A stretch of DNA of 59,265 nt, taken from the NCBI GenBank assembly GCA_017387515.1, contig JAFOFC010000045.1, positions 1 through 59,265 of the forward strand. Reading direction: 5' to 3'. The notes under the pieces are model-generated. The model was not told where the DNA came from. It saw only the letters and a list, made by a program, of their open reading frames with translations, and searched no databases. A program made the position numbers and the translations under genes. How positions within the stretch are numbered: the first letter of the stretch is position 1; each line of letters opens with the position of its first letter. Below are positions 1 through 9,727 of this stretch, piece after piece. The DNA is from Paludibacteraceae bacterium (lineage in GTDB: Bacteria > Bacteroidota > Bacteroidia > Bacteroidales > Paludibacteraceae).

Positions 1-1
1 A

Positions 2-29
2 GGAGAAAGGAGAAAGGAGAAAGGAGAAA
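2..29. repeat. four tandem GGAGAAA heptamers
   Basis: Four exact head-to-tail copies of GGAGAAA lie at the window edge, so the array may extend further left. The same 15-base core, AAGGAGAAAGGAGAA, recurs in inverted orientation at 2920-2934 and 12924-12938, both in intergenic spacers. No gene is recognisable here. Confidence 0.85.
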
Positions 30-42
30 TTTATAGTTTTTT

Positions 43-118
43 GACTAATCGGTGAATCGGCAAATCGACTAATCGATGAATATTCGACTTTCGACTTGTG
101 ACTTTCGACTTTCGACTA
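43..118. repeat. degenerate GACTAATCG / CGACTTTCGAC repeats at recG 3' end
   Basis: This spacer consists of degenerate units resembling CGACTAAT and CGACTTT. The repeat runs into recG and supplies its stop codon (CTA on the plus strand at 116-118). ATCGA-CTAA-TCGAT (64-77) is a small palindrome. Similar units occur at 6857-6985 and 17703-17729. No classical terminator is visible downstream of recG. Confidence 0.6.
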
Positions 119-2203
119 ACTAATCAAGCTCCAGTTGACGGCATCGGTGGCGCGGTATTTTAGTTGCGACAAAAGCATGGCATGCTGTGGAGTCGCCAAC
201 AAGGGGTCTGCCTGCAATATTTCTTGCACATCGGTGCGTGCTTGTTGCAACACAACGCCATCGTTCGATAAGTTCGCAATGCGCAGGGTAAAAGGCAAAC
301 CACTTTGCATGGTGCCATCCATATCGCCAGGGCCACGCAGTTTCATATCGGCCTCGGCAATGCGAAAACCATCGTTGGTTTCGGTCATAATTTCTAATCG
401 TTTACGCGTATCGGACGACAGTTCGTATTTAGTCATCAGCACGCAGTACGACTGGTCGGCTCCACGTCCTACTCTACCACGCAATTGATGCAATTGCGCC
501 AATCCAAAACGCTCGGCATTTTCTATAATCATCACCGACGCATTGGGCACATTTACCCCCACCTCTATCACGGTAGTTGCCACTAAAATTCGGGTTTGCG
601 CCGACAAAAAACGTTGCATTTCGGCATCCTTTTCGGCCGGTTTCATTTTTCCGTGTACCATCCCTACCTCTACCTCAGCAAAAATCTTTTTCATCGATTC
701 AAAACCAGCTTCTAGGTCTTTTAAATCGGATTTTTCGGATTCTTTGATAAGCGGATACACCACATAAATTTGCCTACCTTGTGCCAATTGTTCGCGCACA
801 AAACGAATTAAATTAGCCCGTTTATTTTCGTACAAATGGTACGTTTGAATGGGTTTTCTACCTGGGGGCAATTCATCAATAACCGACACATCCAAATCGC
901 CATAAACCGTCATGGCTAGGGTACGTGGTATAGGCGTGGCTGTCATCACCAAGACATGGGGTGGACGATGGTTTTTTGCCCACATTTTGGCTCGTTGTGC
1001 CACCCCAAAACGGTGCTGTTCGTCGATAATAGCCAACCCTAAATTGGCAAACTTAACTTCGTCTTCTAACACAGCATGCGTACCCACTAAAATATGCAAA
1101 CTACCGTCTTGCAACGATTGGTGCAACACCGTACGGTCTTTCTTTTTGGTAGAACCCGTTAGCAATTGAATGGTAACGGGCATATCTTTTAACAGATTGG
1201 ACAACCCTTCAAAATGTTGTGTAGCCAAAATTTCGGTAGGTGCTAACAAACATGCCTGATAACCATTGCCTACGGCAATTAGCATAGAAAGCAATGCCAC
1301 CATGGTTTTACCACTGCCCACATCGCCTTGTAACAAACGGTTCATCTGGGTATCGCGCACCATATCGGCCCTAATTTCTTTGATTACTTTTTTTTGGGCG
1401 CCCGTTAGTTCAAACGGCAAGTAATCGCGGTAAAACGTATGAAACGCTTCGCCTACTTGGGGCATAGCATGGCCTTTTTGCTTAGCACGCATCAAGCCTG
1501 CTTGGCGCAAAATAGCCACCTGAATGTAAAACAATTCTTCGTAACGCAATCGTTCACGGGCTTGCTCTAATTTAGCCAAGTTATCGGGAAAATGAATTTG
1601 CCAAAGCGCCTGGTACAAAGGCATTAATCGACGCTTTTGTAACACTTCTTGGGGCAAGGTTTCGGCAATATCGGCAGGCAGTTGTTTCAACGCCAAAAAG
1701 ATAAATTTTTGCAAGGCTTTGGAGTGCAAAAAATGGTTCTTCATCTTTTCGGTGGTATGGTACAAAGGCATAAAACCTTTGGTACGTTCTTCCGACGGAG
1801 TTTCTATTTCGGGGTGCACAAAACTGTACACGCCGTTAAAGTAGTTTGGTTTGCCAAAAACAATGTATTCAGTATTTAGTTGGTAGGCTTTTAATACAAA
1901 GGGAATGCCCTTAAAAAAAATCAATTCGATGGTGTCTTTTCCATCGGTGAAATGGGCAATTAATCGTTTTGCTCGCCCTTCGCCTTTGGTGGTAAAAGCC
2001 ACTATTTTTCCGCGCAGTTGAATGTGGGTGTTATTGGACGATATTTCGGCAATTTTATAAAATCGACTGCGGTCTACGTATCGGTACGGAAAGGTCTGAA
2101 TAAGGTCGTACAAAGAATAAATATCGGCTTCTTTGTTCAAGATTTCTGCCTTTTTAGGGCCCATGCCCGGCAGGTATTTTATATCGGCCTTATACAGATT
2201 CAT
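116..2203 (-). CDS. recG: ATP-dependent DNA helicase RecG
   Basis: RecG is a double-stranded DNA translocase that regresses stalled replication forks and processes Holliday junctions. The 695-residue length is normal. An N-terminal wedge/OB domain precedes superfamily 2 helicase motifs: Walker A GDVGSGKT near residue 295, the DEQH box in IDEQHRFG near 393, TATPIPRTLA, and the C-terminal QLRGRVGRG arginine-finger motif. The start codon at 2203 overlaps the end of ispD by 14 bases, so the two genes are probably co-transcribed with ispD first. The last codons merge into a short-repeat region that provides the stop. Confidence 0.97.
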   Translation of the reverse strand: MNLYKADIKYLPGMGPKKAEILNKEADIYSLYDLIQTFPYRYVDRSRFYKIAEISSNNTHIQLRGKIVAFTTKGEGRAKRLIAHFTDGKDTIELIFFKGIPFVLKAYQLNTEYIVFGKPNYFNGVYSFVHPEIETPSEERTKGFMPLYHTTEKMKNHFLHSKALQKFIFLALKQLPADIAETLPQEVLQKRRLMPLYQALWQIHFPDNLAKLEQARERLRYEELFYIQVAILRQAGLMRAKQKGHAMPQVGEAFHTFYRDYLPFELTGAQKKVIKEIRADMVRDTQMNRLLQGDVGSGKTMVALLSMLIAVGNGYQACLLAPTEILATQHFEGLSNLLKDMPVTIQLLTGSTKKKDRTVLHQSLQDGSLHILVGTHAVLEDEVKFANLGLAIIDEQHRFGVAQRAKMWAKNHRPPHVLVMTATPIPRTLAMTVYGDLDVSVIDELPPGRKPIQTYHLYENKRANLIRFVREQLAQGRQIYVVYPLIKESEKSDLKDLEAGFESMKKIFAEVEVGMVHGKMKPAEKDAEMQRFLSAQTRILVATTVIEVGVNVPNASVMIIENAERFGLAQLHQLRGRVGRGADQSYCVLMTKYELSSDTRKRLEIMTETNDGFRIAEADMKLRGPGDMDGTMQSGLPFTLRIANLSNDGVVLQQARTDVQEILQADPLLATPQHAMLLSQLKYRATDAVNWSLIS

Positions 2204-2861
2204 GCAATAAAATTGTGGCCCATTTTAAGTCAACAGGAGTAGTTATTTTTAAATTAGAGGGGCTACCAGGGGTTAACGTTATGCCATATCCCAACGATTC
2301 GTACACACTCGCATCGTCGGTAAAAAAAGAGTTATATTCTTGATTATAGGCTTCTTTGATTACATTTGACTGAAAAACTTGTGGGGTCTGTACCCGATAA
2401 TACAGCGATCTATCTACACTTTTGTTACCACTTTCGGTTACCATGCGTAGCGAATCGGTTTCGGGCACCACCGGCACACCACTGCCATGGGTAAGCGCAG
2501 ATTCAAATGCTTTTTGTATGGTTGCTACATCCACCAAAGGGCGAACACCATCGTGCACCGCTACCAAAGCATCGTTTGGCACTAATTGCATGGCATTCTG
2601 TACCGAAAAGAAACGCTCAGCGCCGCCACTAACCAACGTAATAGGTTTATCAAAAGCATATTGCTTACACAAATCTTGCCAATAGGCTTGGTGCGCATCG
2701 GGCAATACCAATAGCACCTGGATTTGATTGTCGTACTTAAAAAAAGCATCGATGGTGTGCATCAGCACGGGTTTACCGGCTAACACCAAAAACTGTTTGG
2801 GCACATCCGTCCCCATGCGCTTACCGCTGCCACCTGCTACTATGATTACATATTTCTTCAT
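2190..2861 (-). CDS. ispD: 2-C-methyl-D-erythritol 4-phosphate cytidylyltransferase
   Basis: IspD couples CTP to 2-C-methyl-D-erythritol 4-phosphate in the non-mevalonate isoprenoid pathway. The 223-residue protein opens with the nucleotide-binding loop AGGSGKRMG (about residues 9-17), followed by PKQFL. It also has the conserved HDGVRPLV substrate-binding segment and the DDASVYE and LKITTP motifs of the family. It is the first gene of a likely ispD-recG unit, overlapping recG by 14 bases. The spacer to the divergent DUF2723 gene is 130 bases and holds both promoters. Confidence 0.96.
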   Translation of the reverse strand: MKKYVIIVAGGSGKRMGTDVPKQFLVLAGKPVLMHTIDAFFKYDNQIQVLLVLPDAHQAYWQDLCKQYAFDKPITLVSGGAERFFSVQNAMQLVPNDALVAVHDGVRPLVDVATIQKAFESALTHGSGVPVVPETDSLRMVTESGNKSVDRSLYYRVQTPQVFQSNVIKEAYNQEYNSFFTDDASVYESLGYGITLTPGSPSNLKITTPVDLKWATILLHESV

Positions 2862-2919
2862 AACCGCAAATATAGTGTTTTTTTTGTTTAGGAGGCGATA
2901 TAGTCAAAAATCTATAAAA

Positions 2920-2934
2920 TTCTCCTTTCTCCTT
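2920..2934. repeat. inverted copy of the GGAGAAA repeat core
   Basis: TTCTCCTTTCTCCTT is the exact complement of the 15-base core found at 2-29, and it recurs at 12924-12938. Here it lies just upstream of a -7 promoter box, in the spacer between divergent ispD and the DUF2723 gene. Confidence 0.75.
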
Positions 2935-2942
2935 TATTTTAC

Positions 2943-2950
2943 TAAATTTG
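2943..2950 (+). promoter_or_regulatory. Bacteroidota -7 box for the DUF2723 gene
   Basis: TAAATTTG matches the Bacteroidota -7 consensus TAnnTTTG and lies 42 bases before the chosen ATG at 2992. I see no clear TTTG -33 element. The expected -33 position is occupied by the inverted GGAGAAA repeat copy. Confidence 0.5.
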
Positions 2951-2991
2951 CACCTTATTATACGCAAAAAACAATAAATACCGTATACTTC

Positions 2992-5900
2992 ATGAAACAA
3001 TTCAAGTTGTTTGACCGCATTTTAGGGGGACTTGTGTTCATTATAGCCATGGTTACGTATGGGTTAACCATTGAACCTACCGCTAGCTTTTGGGACTGCC
3101 CCGAATTTATCTCTACTGCCACTAAATTAGAAGTTGGACACCCTCCTGGTGCACCATTTTTTATGCTAACCGGCAAATTTGTCAGTTTATTTGCGTCAGA
3201 CCCTACCCAAATTGCCTATTGCATCAATATGTTATCGGCATTCTTTAGTGCCCTTACCATTTTGTTCTTGTATTGGACCATCACCCACTTAGCACGTCGT
3301 ATTTTGGTGCAAAAAGACCAAGAAATACGTGCTTGGCAACTTATTACCTGCCTAGGCAGTGGTTTAGTAGGAGCATTGGCCTACACCTTTTCTGACACCT
3401 TTTGGTTCTCGGCTGTAGAGGCAGAAGTATACGCCTATTCGTCGTTCTTAACGGCCATTGTCTTTTGGCTGATTCTAAAATGGGAAGAACATGCCGACGA
3501 ACCTCGTTCAGACCGCTACTTGTTGTTAATCACCTACTTAATGGGGTTATCTATTGGGGTACACTTGCTTAACTTGCTAACCATTCCTGCCATTGTTTTG
3601 GTATACTATTATCGTAAATACCAAAATACCAATTGGAAAGGCATGTTGATAGCCTTGTTGGTATCGTTTGCCATTTTAGGCTTTATTTTATACGGTTTGG
3701 TTCCAGGATTTATCAACCTAGCAGGATACGTAGAACTTTACTTTGTAAACACCCTTGGTCTACCCTTTAACTCGGGAGCCCTATTCTACTGTTTTATAGC
3801 GGTTGCTGTGCTTATTTGGTCTATTGTAGAATTGTACCGCAACCAACCCAACCACTTACGCATTAAGATATCATCGCTATTGGCTATTAGCCTTTTGGGC
3901 ATTCCTTTTGTTATGGGCAACTGGTGGATTGGCTTGATTGTAATTGGCTTAATTATTGCCTATTTTGTTCGTACCAAAGAACTTAACATCCGTTTAATGA
4001 GCACGGTTATGACAGCCTTGGCTTTGATGCTATTGGGTTATTCTTGCTATGCGCTTATTGTGGTACGTTCGGTTGCCAACCCTACCATGGACCAAAACTC
4101 GCCCGATAACGTATTCTCGCTTAAATCGTACTTAAACCGCGAACAATACGGCGACAGACCCTTATTTTACGGTCCATACTATTCGTCAGAACCTATTTGG
4201 GTAGTAGACGGACAATATTGTCGTCCCCTATCGACCGAAGGCGAGAAAGTATGGGGCATGAAAGAAAAAACATCAGAAAACGAGAAAGATCAATACATTG
4301 TTACTGATGTAAAAACCAAGCTACAATACGACAGTAAGTTCCAAACCATATTCCCCCGCATGCACAGCAGTACTGGTGACCACCCACGTATATACGAATC
4401 GTGGGTAGACGTAAAGGGAAAAAGAGTTACTTACGACCAATGTGGCTACAAAAAGAATACCACCATTCCTACTTTTGGAGAAAACCTACAGTTTTTCTTT
4501 ACCTACCAATTAAACTACATGTATTGGAGGTACTTTATGTGGAACTTTAGTGGACGTCAAAACGACATGCAAGGGCATGGCGAAGTAACCAACGGCAATT
4601 GGATTACAGGTATTAACTTTATTGACAGTATTTTAGTAGGCGATCAAACCTACTTATCGGCCGAATATGCCAATAACAAGGGACGCAATGTTTACTACAT
4701 GTTACCTCTTATTTTAGGTATTATTGGCATGGTATACATGCTACAAAAAGGCAAAAAAGGGAAAGAAAATTTCTGGTTAACCTTTACCCTGTTCTTTATG
4801 ACAGGCATTGCCATTGTACTGTACCTAAACCAAGGCCCTTACGAGCCTCGCGAACGTGACTACGCCTACGCAGGTTCTTTCTATGCATTCTGTATTTGGA
4901 TTGGTTTTGGCGTAGCGGGATTGGCTAAAATACTAAACGATGCCTTGCAAACCGTGCTAAAAGACAACAACACCGCTACCGTAAAGGCTATTACAGCAGT
5001 TGTTGCCCTACTATTGGCATTGCCCGCTCCTATTTTAATGGCAACCGAAAACTGGGACGACCACGACCGATCTGACAGGTACTTGGTGCGTGATTTCGGC
5101 AAAAACTACTTTAATTCTTGCGATGCCAACGCCATTATCTTTACCAATGGCGACAACGACACTTTCCCGTTATGGTACTTGCAAGAAACAGAAGAAGACT
5201 CGGTTTCGCTAGACACACGTGTTTGCAACCTTTCTTACTTACAAACCGACTGGTACATAGACCAAATGCGTCGTCCAGCCTACCAATCGGCACCACTTCC
5301 TATTACCTGGAAGCGAGCCGATTACGCAGAAGGCGTAAGATCGTTGGTACGTTTAGAAGACCGCATTACTGGCCCTGTAGACTTAAAAGCAGCGCTTGCC
5401 TTTTTGCTAAACCAAGAAGGCACCACCAGCAACGATGTGTTACCTTGCAAAAAATTTAGCGTTCCCGTAAATGTTGACAATTTAATTAAACAAGGAGCCA
5501 TTACCGAAGCCGACCGCGACAAGATTGCGCCAGAAATGATTATCGACCTATCAAACAAGCGTTACATTACCAAAAGCGAGCTAATGATTTTGGAAATGAT
5601 TGCCCAAAACAATTGGGAACGCCCCATTTATTTTGCCGTAACCGTAGGTTCTGACATGCATCTAGGGTTAACCCGTCACTTGCAACTAGAAGGCATGGCG
5701 TATCGATTGGTTCCTTACAAAGAAGCAGGCAAAGAGGGTACCATTTCTACCCGCATCATGTATAACAATTTGATGAACAAATTTGCGTTTGGCGGCATTA
5801 ACAACCCCAATATTTACCTAGACGAGAACAGCGAACGCATGTGCCGTGCCCATCGTCAAATGTTTGACATGCTAATTGAGCAACTCATTAAAGAAGGCGA

Positions 5901-6249
5901 AAACGAAAAAGCCAAAAAAGCCTTGGACTATTGCATGGAGCAAATTCCAGGCACAACGGTAGCACACAATTATTCGTCAGCCTCGTTTGTTGAATATTAT
6001 TACGTATTGGGCGAAAACGAAAAAGCCCAACAATTATCGGATATCATTGGCAATGCAGCCCAAGATAACTTGCGTTACCTAAGCACCTTAAGTTTGCCAC
6101 AACAACGCAGCGCCCTTGATGCTATTACACGTAATTTAGCCTCGGTACAACGTCTTGGACTTATTGCCGAAAAATACAATGTATCCGATTACATCAAGTA
6201 TTACAACATGATGGCCACCTATAGTAACCTATACAGTTTGGCCCAATAA
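2992..6249 (+). CDS. DUF2723 family multi-pass membrane protein (GT-C glycosyltransferase-like)
   Basis: This 1085-residue inner-membrane protein belongs to the DUF2723 family, which is common in Bacteroidota and related to GT-C glycosyltransferases of the protein O-mannosyltransferase type. The N-terminal signature is visible: a first membrane segment, then TIEPTASFWDCPEF with acidic residues and a GHPPGAPFF loop near residue 55. About a dozen hydrophobic segments follow, then a large soluble region and a helical C-terminus. An in-frame upstream extension exists, but the start at 2992 is preferred because it follows the promoter box and begins directly with the conserved MKQFKLFDRILGG segment. 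The precise substrate is unknown. The downstream deacetylase is one base away. Confidence 0.88.
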   Translation: MKQFKLFDRILGGLVFIIAMVTYGLTIEPTASFWDCPEFISTATKLEVGHPPGAPFFMLTGKFVSLFASDPTQIAYCINMLSAFFSALTILFLYWTITHLARRILVQKDQEIRAWQLITCLGSGLVGALAYTFSDTFWFSAVEAEVYAYSSFLTAIVFWLILKWEEHADEPRSDRYLLLITYLMGLSIGVHLLNLLTIPAIVLVYYYRKYQNTNWKGMLIALLVSFAILGFILYGLVPGFINLAGYVELYFVNTLGLPFNSGALFYCFIAVAVLIWSIVELYRNQPNHLRIKISSLLAISLLGIPFVMGNWWIGLIVIGLIIAYFVRTKELNIRLMSTVMTALALMLLGYSCYALIVVRSVANPTMDQNSPDNVFSLKSYLNREQYGDRPLFYGPYYSSEPIWVVDGQYCRPLSTEGEKVWGMKEKTSENEKDQYIVTDVKTKLQYDSKFQTIFPRMHSSTGDHPRIYESWVDVKGKRVTYDQCGYKKNTTIPTFGENLQFFFTYQLNYMYWRYFMWNFSGRQNDMQGHGEVTNGNWITGINFIDSILVGDQTYLSAEYANNKGRNVYYMLPLILGIIGMVYMLQKGKKGKENFWLTFTLFFMTGIAIVLYLNQGPYEPRERDYAYAGSFYAFCIWIGFGVAGLAKILNDALQTVLKDNNTATVKAITAVVALLLALPAPILMATENWDDHDRSDRYLVRDFGKNYFNSCDANAIIFTNGDNDTFPLWYLQETEEDSVSLDTRVCNLSYLQTDWYIDQMRRPAYQSAPLPITWKRADYAEGVRSLVRLEDRITGPVDLKAALAFLLNQEGTTSNDVLPCKKFSVPVNVDNLIKQGAITEADRDKIAPEMIIDLSNKRYITKSELMILEMIAQNNWERPIYFAVTVGSDMHLGLTRHLQLEGMAYRLVPYKEAGKEGTISTRIMYNNLMNKFAFGGINNPNIYLDENSERMCRAHRQMFDMLIEQLIKEGENEKAKKALDYCMEQIPGTTVAHNYSSASFVEYYYVLGENEKAQQLSDIIGNAAQDNLRYLSTLSLPQQRSALDAITRNLASVQRLGLIAEKYNVSDYIKYYNMMATYSNLYSLAQ

Positions 6250-6250
6250 T

Positions 6251-6865
6251 ATGTTTATAGAACAAATGCCCCGATGGGTACGGTGGTTTTATCCCCATGT
6301 ATGGTGGCGAAAAGATGCCCATCAAAAAACATTGTACGTAACGTTCGATGATGGGCCAACCCCCCAGACCACCCCATGGATATTGGACCAATTGGACATA
6401 TTAGGCATTAAAGCTACGTTTTTTTGCATTGGATCCAACGCAGAAAAGCACCCCGAACTGTTGCAAGAAATAAAAAACAGAGGGCATGCCATTGGTTTGC
6501 ACGGGTACAATCACGTTCGTGGGTTATATAAAAACACCGATATCTATTTGGCTGATATCGAGAGGGGAGCGCAATATATTGACACCAAATTATTTAGGCC
6601 ACCACACGGCAGGATAACCCCCAAACAGGCCAACATTTTGGCAAAAAAATACACCGTAGTGCTTTGGGACGTTATTACACGCGATTACGATGCCAGCCTA
6701 AAGCCCGAGCAAGTAGAAAGAATTGCGCTAAAGTATACCCGAAATGGGTCGATTATTGTATTCCACGACTCATTAAAGGCACAAAAAAACATGCAATACG
6801 CCTTTCCACGCGCCGTTAAACAATGGCTTTCAGAAGGATACACCTTTGCAACCCTAAACGACTAA
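6251..6865 (+). CDS. polysaccharide deacetylase family protein (NodB domain)
   Basis: This is a carbohydrate esterase family 4 (NodB) domain protein expected to remove N- or O-acetyl groups from a polysaccharide, possibly peptidoglycan or an envelope glycan. All five motifs are present: TFDDGP (residues 31-36, catalytic Asp and metal Asp), HGYNH metal site, RPPHGR, the WDVITRDYD segment and IIVFHDS with the late catalytic His. At 204 residues it is essentially a bare catalytic domain. I see no signal peptide, so it may be cytoplasmic or membrane-associated. It begins one base after the DUF2723 gene and is probably co-transcribed. Its stop lies inside a CGACTAA repeat. Confidence 0.9.
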   Translation: MFIEQMPRWVRWFYPHVWWRKDAHQKTLYVTFDDGPTPQTTPWILDQLDILGIKATFFCIGSNAEKHPELLQEIKNRGHAIGLHGYNHVRGLYKNTDIYLADIERGAQYIDTKLFRPPHGRITPKQANILAKKYTVVLWDVITRDYDASLKPEQVERIALKYTRNGSIIVFHDSLKAQKNMQYAFPRAVKQWLSEGYTFATLND

Positions 6866-6985
6866 ACGACCCAACGACTAAAGTTGCGAGTAAGCGAGAG
6901 CAGAAGCAATATTCATATTGATTATGCCGAGCGGGAGCAACTTCATGAAATGCGAAGCATTGAATAAACGACTAAACGACTAAAC
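6857..6985. repeat. CGACTAAA repeats flanking an imperfect hairpin element
   Basis: Units of AAACGACTAAACGAC occur at both edges of this spacer (about 6857-6880 and 6964-6985). The left copy includes the last codons and stop of the deacetylase gene. Between them lies an imperfect inverted element with outer arms AAGTTGC (6881-6887) and GCAACTT (6937-6943), and an inner CAATAT/ATATTG pair (6907-6920). No gene is seen in the spacer. Confidence 0.55.
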
Positions 6986-6993
6986 AATAGGAT

Positions 6994-8262
6994 ATGAACA
7001 TTTTACTATTAGGATCGGGCGGCCGCGAACACGCCCTAGCATGGAAAATTGCACAAAGCAAATTAGTAGACCAACTTTACATTGCACCAGGCAATGCTGG
7101 TACTAGCAATGTGGGTATTAACGTAGCCATGAGTGCCGAAGACTTTGATGCCATCAAAGCATTTACCTTGGCCAATAACATTGGTATGGTAGTAGTAGGC
7201 CCCGAAGCTCCCTTGGTAAAAGGCATTGTTGACTATTTTAAAGCCGACGAAGCCCTAAAAAACATTCCCGTAGTAGGTCCTTCTAAATTTGGGGCACAAA
7301 TGGAAGGTAGCAAAGAATTTGCTAAACAATTTATGATGCGCCACGGTATTCCTACCGCTGCTTACCAAGCATTTACCAAAGAAACCCTACAAGAAGGCAT
7401 TGCCTTTTTACATACCTTAAAAGCTCCTTATGTGCTAAAAGCCGATGGTTTGGCTGCAGGCAAAGGGGTGCTTATTTTGTCGAGTCTAGAAGAAGCCGAA
7501 AAAGAATTAACCGACATGCTTAACGGTATGTTTGGCGACGCCAGCGCAACCGTAGTCATCGAAGAATTCTTATCGGGTATTGAATGCTCTGTATTTGCAC
7601 TAACCGATGGCAAAGACTATGTTATTTTGCCCGAGGCAAAAGACTACAAACGTATTGGCGAGGGCGATACCGGTTTAAATACTGGGGGTATGGGTTCTAT
7701 TTCGCCCGTAAGTTTTGCCGATGCCGAATTTATGAAAAAGGTAGAAGAACGTATAGTAAAACCTACTATTGATGGTTTAAACAAAGAAAATATTGACTAC
7801 AAAGGTTTTGTATTCTTTGGATTGATTAAAGTGGACGGCGAACCTTACGTTATTGAATACAACTGCCGCATGGGCGACCCCGAAACGGAATCGGTAATGC
7901 TTCGTTTGCAAAACGACTTAGTAGAACTTTTCCAAGCTACCTTTAACGGTACGTTAGCTGCACAAACCATCAAGCACGACCCTCGTTTTGCAGTAAGCGT
8001 CATGTTAGTATCGGGTGGTTATCCTGGCGATTACGAAAAAGGCAAAGTAATTAGCGGATTAGACCAAGTAGAAGGAAGCATCATCTTCCATGCAGGTACT
8101 GCCCAAAAAGACGGCAACGTAGTTACTGCCGGTGGACGCGTTATGACGGTTAGTTCGTATGGCAATAGCAAAGACGAAGCCTTGGCACAATCATTCAAAG
8201 AAGCCCAAAAAATCAATTACGAAGGCAAATATTTCCGCCGCGACATTGGTTTTGACTTATAA
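6994..8262 (+). CDS. purD: phosphoribosylamine--glycine ligase
   Basis: PurD (GARS) performs the second step of de novo purine synthesis, joining phosphoribosylamine and glycine using ATP. The 422-residue length is standard. The N-terminus [17 protein letters not shown] is the family signature. An ATP-grasp domain follows, with [11 protein letters not shown] near residue 150, the IEEFLSG segment, GGMGSISP, and the metal-binding [11 protein letters not shown] near 290. The start at 6994 matches the family. purT, which does the next step, lies 3.4 kb downstream on the same strand, and guaB is also in the window, but these genes are not in one operon. Confidence 0.97.
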   Translation: MNILLLGSGGREHALAWKIAQSKLVDQLYIAPGNAGTSNVGINVAMSAEDFDAIKAFTLANNIGMVVVGPEAPLVKGIVDYFKADEALKNIPVVGPSKFGAQMEGSKEFAKQFMMRHGIPTAAYQAFTKETLQEGIAFLHTLKAPYVLKADGLAAGKGVLILSSLEEAEKELTDMLNGMFGDASATVVIEEFLSGIECSVFALTDGKDYVILPEAKDYKRIGEGDTGLNTGGMGSISPVSFADAEFMKKVEERIVKPTIDGLNKENIDYKGFVFFGLIKVDGEPYVIEYNCRMGDPETESVMLRLQNDLVELFQATFNGTLAAQTIKHDPRFAVSVMLVSGGYPGDYEKGKVISGLDQVEGSIIFHAGTAQKDGNVVTAGGRVMTVSSYGNSKDEALAQSFKEAQKINYEGKYFRRDIGFDL

Positions 8263-8281
8263 TTAACACGCATAGGTAGAC

Positions 8282-9265
8282 ATGTACAAAGGAGCCGACA
8301 ACAAAACCGTTATCACTAACGTGGGAGTGATTATACTTACCATCTTGTGTGCTACTGCAGCATGGATTCCGGCATTTGTCTTTCCGCAAGAGCCCCTACT
8401 TACCCAAGGAGGAGGATCGCTGTATCGTCTACTAACTCCTATCATAAACTATCACCCACACCTTAGCAATACCATCACGTTGGTATTGCTAATGGGTATA
8501 GTTGCTTTACAATGCTGGCATGCCGTTCATTTACGACTAGTGCGCACCCTATCGTTACTACCTGCATTGTTTATTCTGCTATTTACAGGCGTTTTATCGT
8601 CCGAGCATGGCATAAGCCCAGGGGTGCCTGCCGCCATTTGCTTGTACATTGCATTTATGCAAATAATTACCCCTAGCAACAACGAAGAGGCACTATGGCG
8701 TTCGCTAGAAATGGGCATTTTTATTGCGCTATCTAGTTTATTTGCACCCACCTACATCTACTACTACCCTCTTTTTTGCATTGGATTGCATCTCGTTAAT
8801 AAGTTAACGGGCATCAACCTACTAAGCAGCTTAATTGGACTATGCACACCCTACGTATTATGGGTGGGGTTCTTGTTTTTAACCGACCAAATGGCCCTTG
8901 CAAACTATCAATGCCAGGTACTAAGCCATCAGTTTTGTATAGAATGGTTATGGCCTTTGCACGATAGCGTTATTATCATCGTTATAGGCTGTACGCTACT
9001 TATTGCGCTAATGGGATTCTTACACCAACATACCGACCGCATTCATCCACGCGCGGTATCGCATTTTTCTTTTATAGTAGGGCTTGGCGCTTGTCTATTA
9101 AGTTTATTGTACCACAGTGCTCACCACAGCATTGCCCTTATTATTTTTGCTTCGCTACAACTTACCCAATACTTTAACTACCGCAGCAAAAAAATTACCA
9201 CCGTATTCTTCTATACTTTTATTGCCTGTTTACTATTTGTGTACAGCACACAATTTATAGCCTAA
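8282..9265 (+). CDS. uncharacterised multi-pass inner-membrane protein
   Basis: I do not recognise a function. The 327-residue protein is highly hydrophobic, with about nine or ten predicted membrane segments and short polar loops. It lacks a visible signal peptide, catalytic motif or transporter signature. It follows purD by 19 bases and precedes the DedA-like gene by 6 bases, so it is probably the middle gene of a three-gene transcript. It resembles the DUF6427-type membrane proteins of Bacteroidota in size and topology. That assignment is from memory and weak. Confidence 0.7.
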   Translation: MYKGADNKTVITNVGVIILTILCATAAWIPAFVFPQEPLLTQGGGSLYRLLTPIINYHPHLSNTITLVLLMGIVALQCWHAVHLRLVRTLSLLPALFILLFTGVLSSEHGISPGVPAAICLYIAFMQIITPSNNEEALWRSLEMGIFIALSSLFAPTYIYYYPLFCIGLHLVNKLTGINLLSSLIGLCTPYVLWVGFLFLTDQMALANYQCQVLSHQFCIEWLWPLHDSVIIIVIGCTLLIALMGFLHQHTDRIHPRAVSHFSFIVGLGACLLSLLYHSAHHSIALIIFASLQLTQYFNYRSKKITTVFFYTFIACLLFVYSTQFIA

Positions 9266-9271
9266 AAAGTT

Positions 9272-9727
9272 ATGGAAGAAGCCCTCTTATCGCTTGCAAC
9301 CTATGGTTACCTAGGGTTATTTGTGGCCTCTTTTTTGGCAGCAACCGTTTTGCCTTTTAGTTCCGAAATTGTTTTTACCACTTTATTATATACGTCCAAC
9401 TGCAATGTATGGGGATTGGTATGCGTGGGCACATTGGGCAATACGTTAGGAGCATTAACCTGTTATGCCCTAGGAAGAATGGGCAAAATAGAATGGATAG
9501 AAAAATACCTACGCGTTAGTAAAGAAGATATAAACAAGTGGAATGAGCGCATTAAAAAATATGCGCTTGCGGCCTCGTTTTTTACTTTTGTTCCGCTTAT
9601 AGGCGATATAATAGCCGTTTGTGTGGGTTACTTACGTACTCCCCTACCACAAACGGCCTTTTTTATCTTTTTGGGCAAGTTAAGCAGATACCTTGCTTGG
9701 GTGTTTCTTACTTATTGGATTTGGTAA
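9272..9727 (+). CDS. short DedA / SNARE-associated family membrane protein (YqaA-like)
   Basis: This 151-residue protein has the short YqaA-type DedA architecture: an N-terminal membrane segment, the LPFSSEIVFTTLL segment near residue 28, a glycine-rich GTLGNTLGALTCYALGRMG motif near residue 55, a polar helix, and two C-terminal membrane segments. Family members act in membrane homeostasis and as lipid or undecaprenyl-phosphate transporters. The substrate of YqaA-type proteins is less clear. The last 16 bases overlap the 3' end of the convergent Dabb gene. Confidence 0.82.
   Translation: MEEALLSLATYGYLGLFVASFLAATVLPFSSEIVFTTLLYTSNCNVWGLVCVGTLGNTLGALTCYALGRMGKIEWIEKYLRVSKEDINKWNERIKKYALAASFFTFVPLIGDIIAVCVGYLRTPLPQTAFFIFLGKLSRYLAWVFLTYWIW

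Noticed and set aside
2728-2991. Upstream in-frame extension of the DUF2723 gene by 88 codons
   Set aside because: It runs antisense through ispD and the intergenic promoter region. The family-like protein starts at 2992 after a -7 box.
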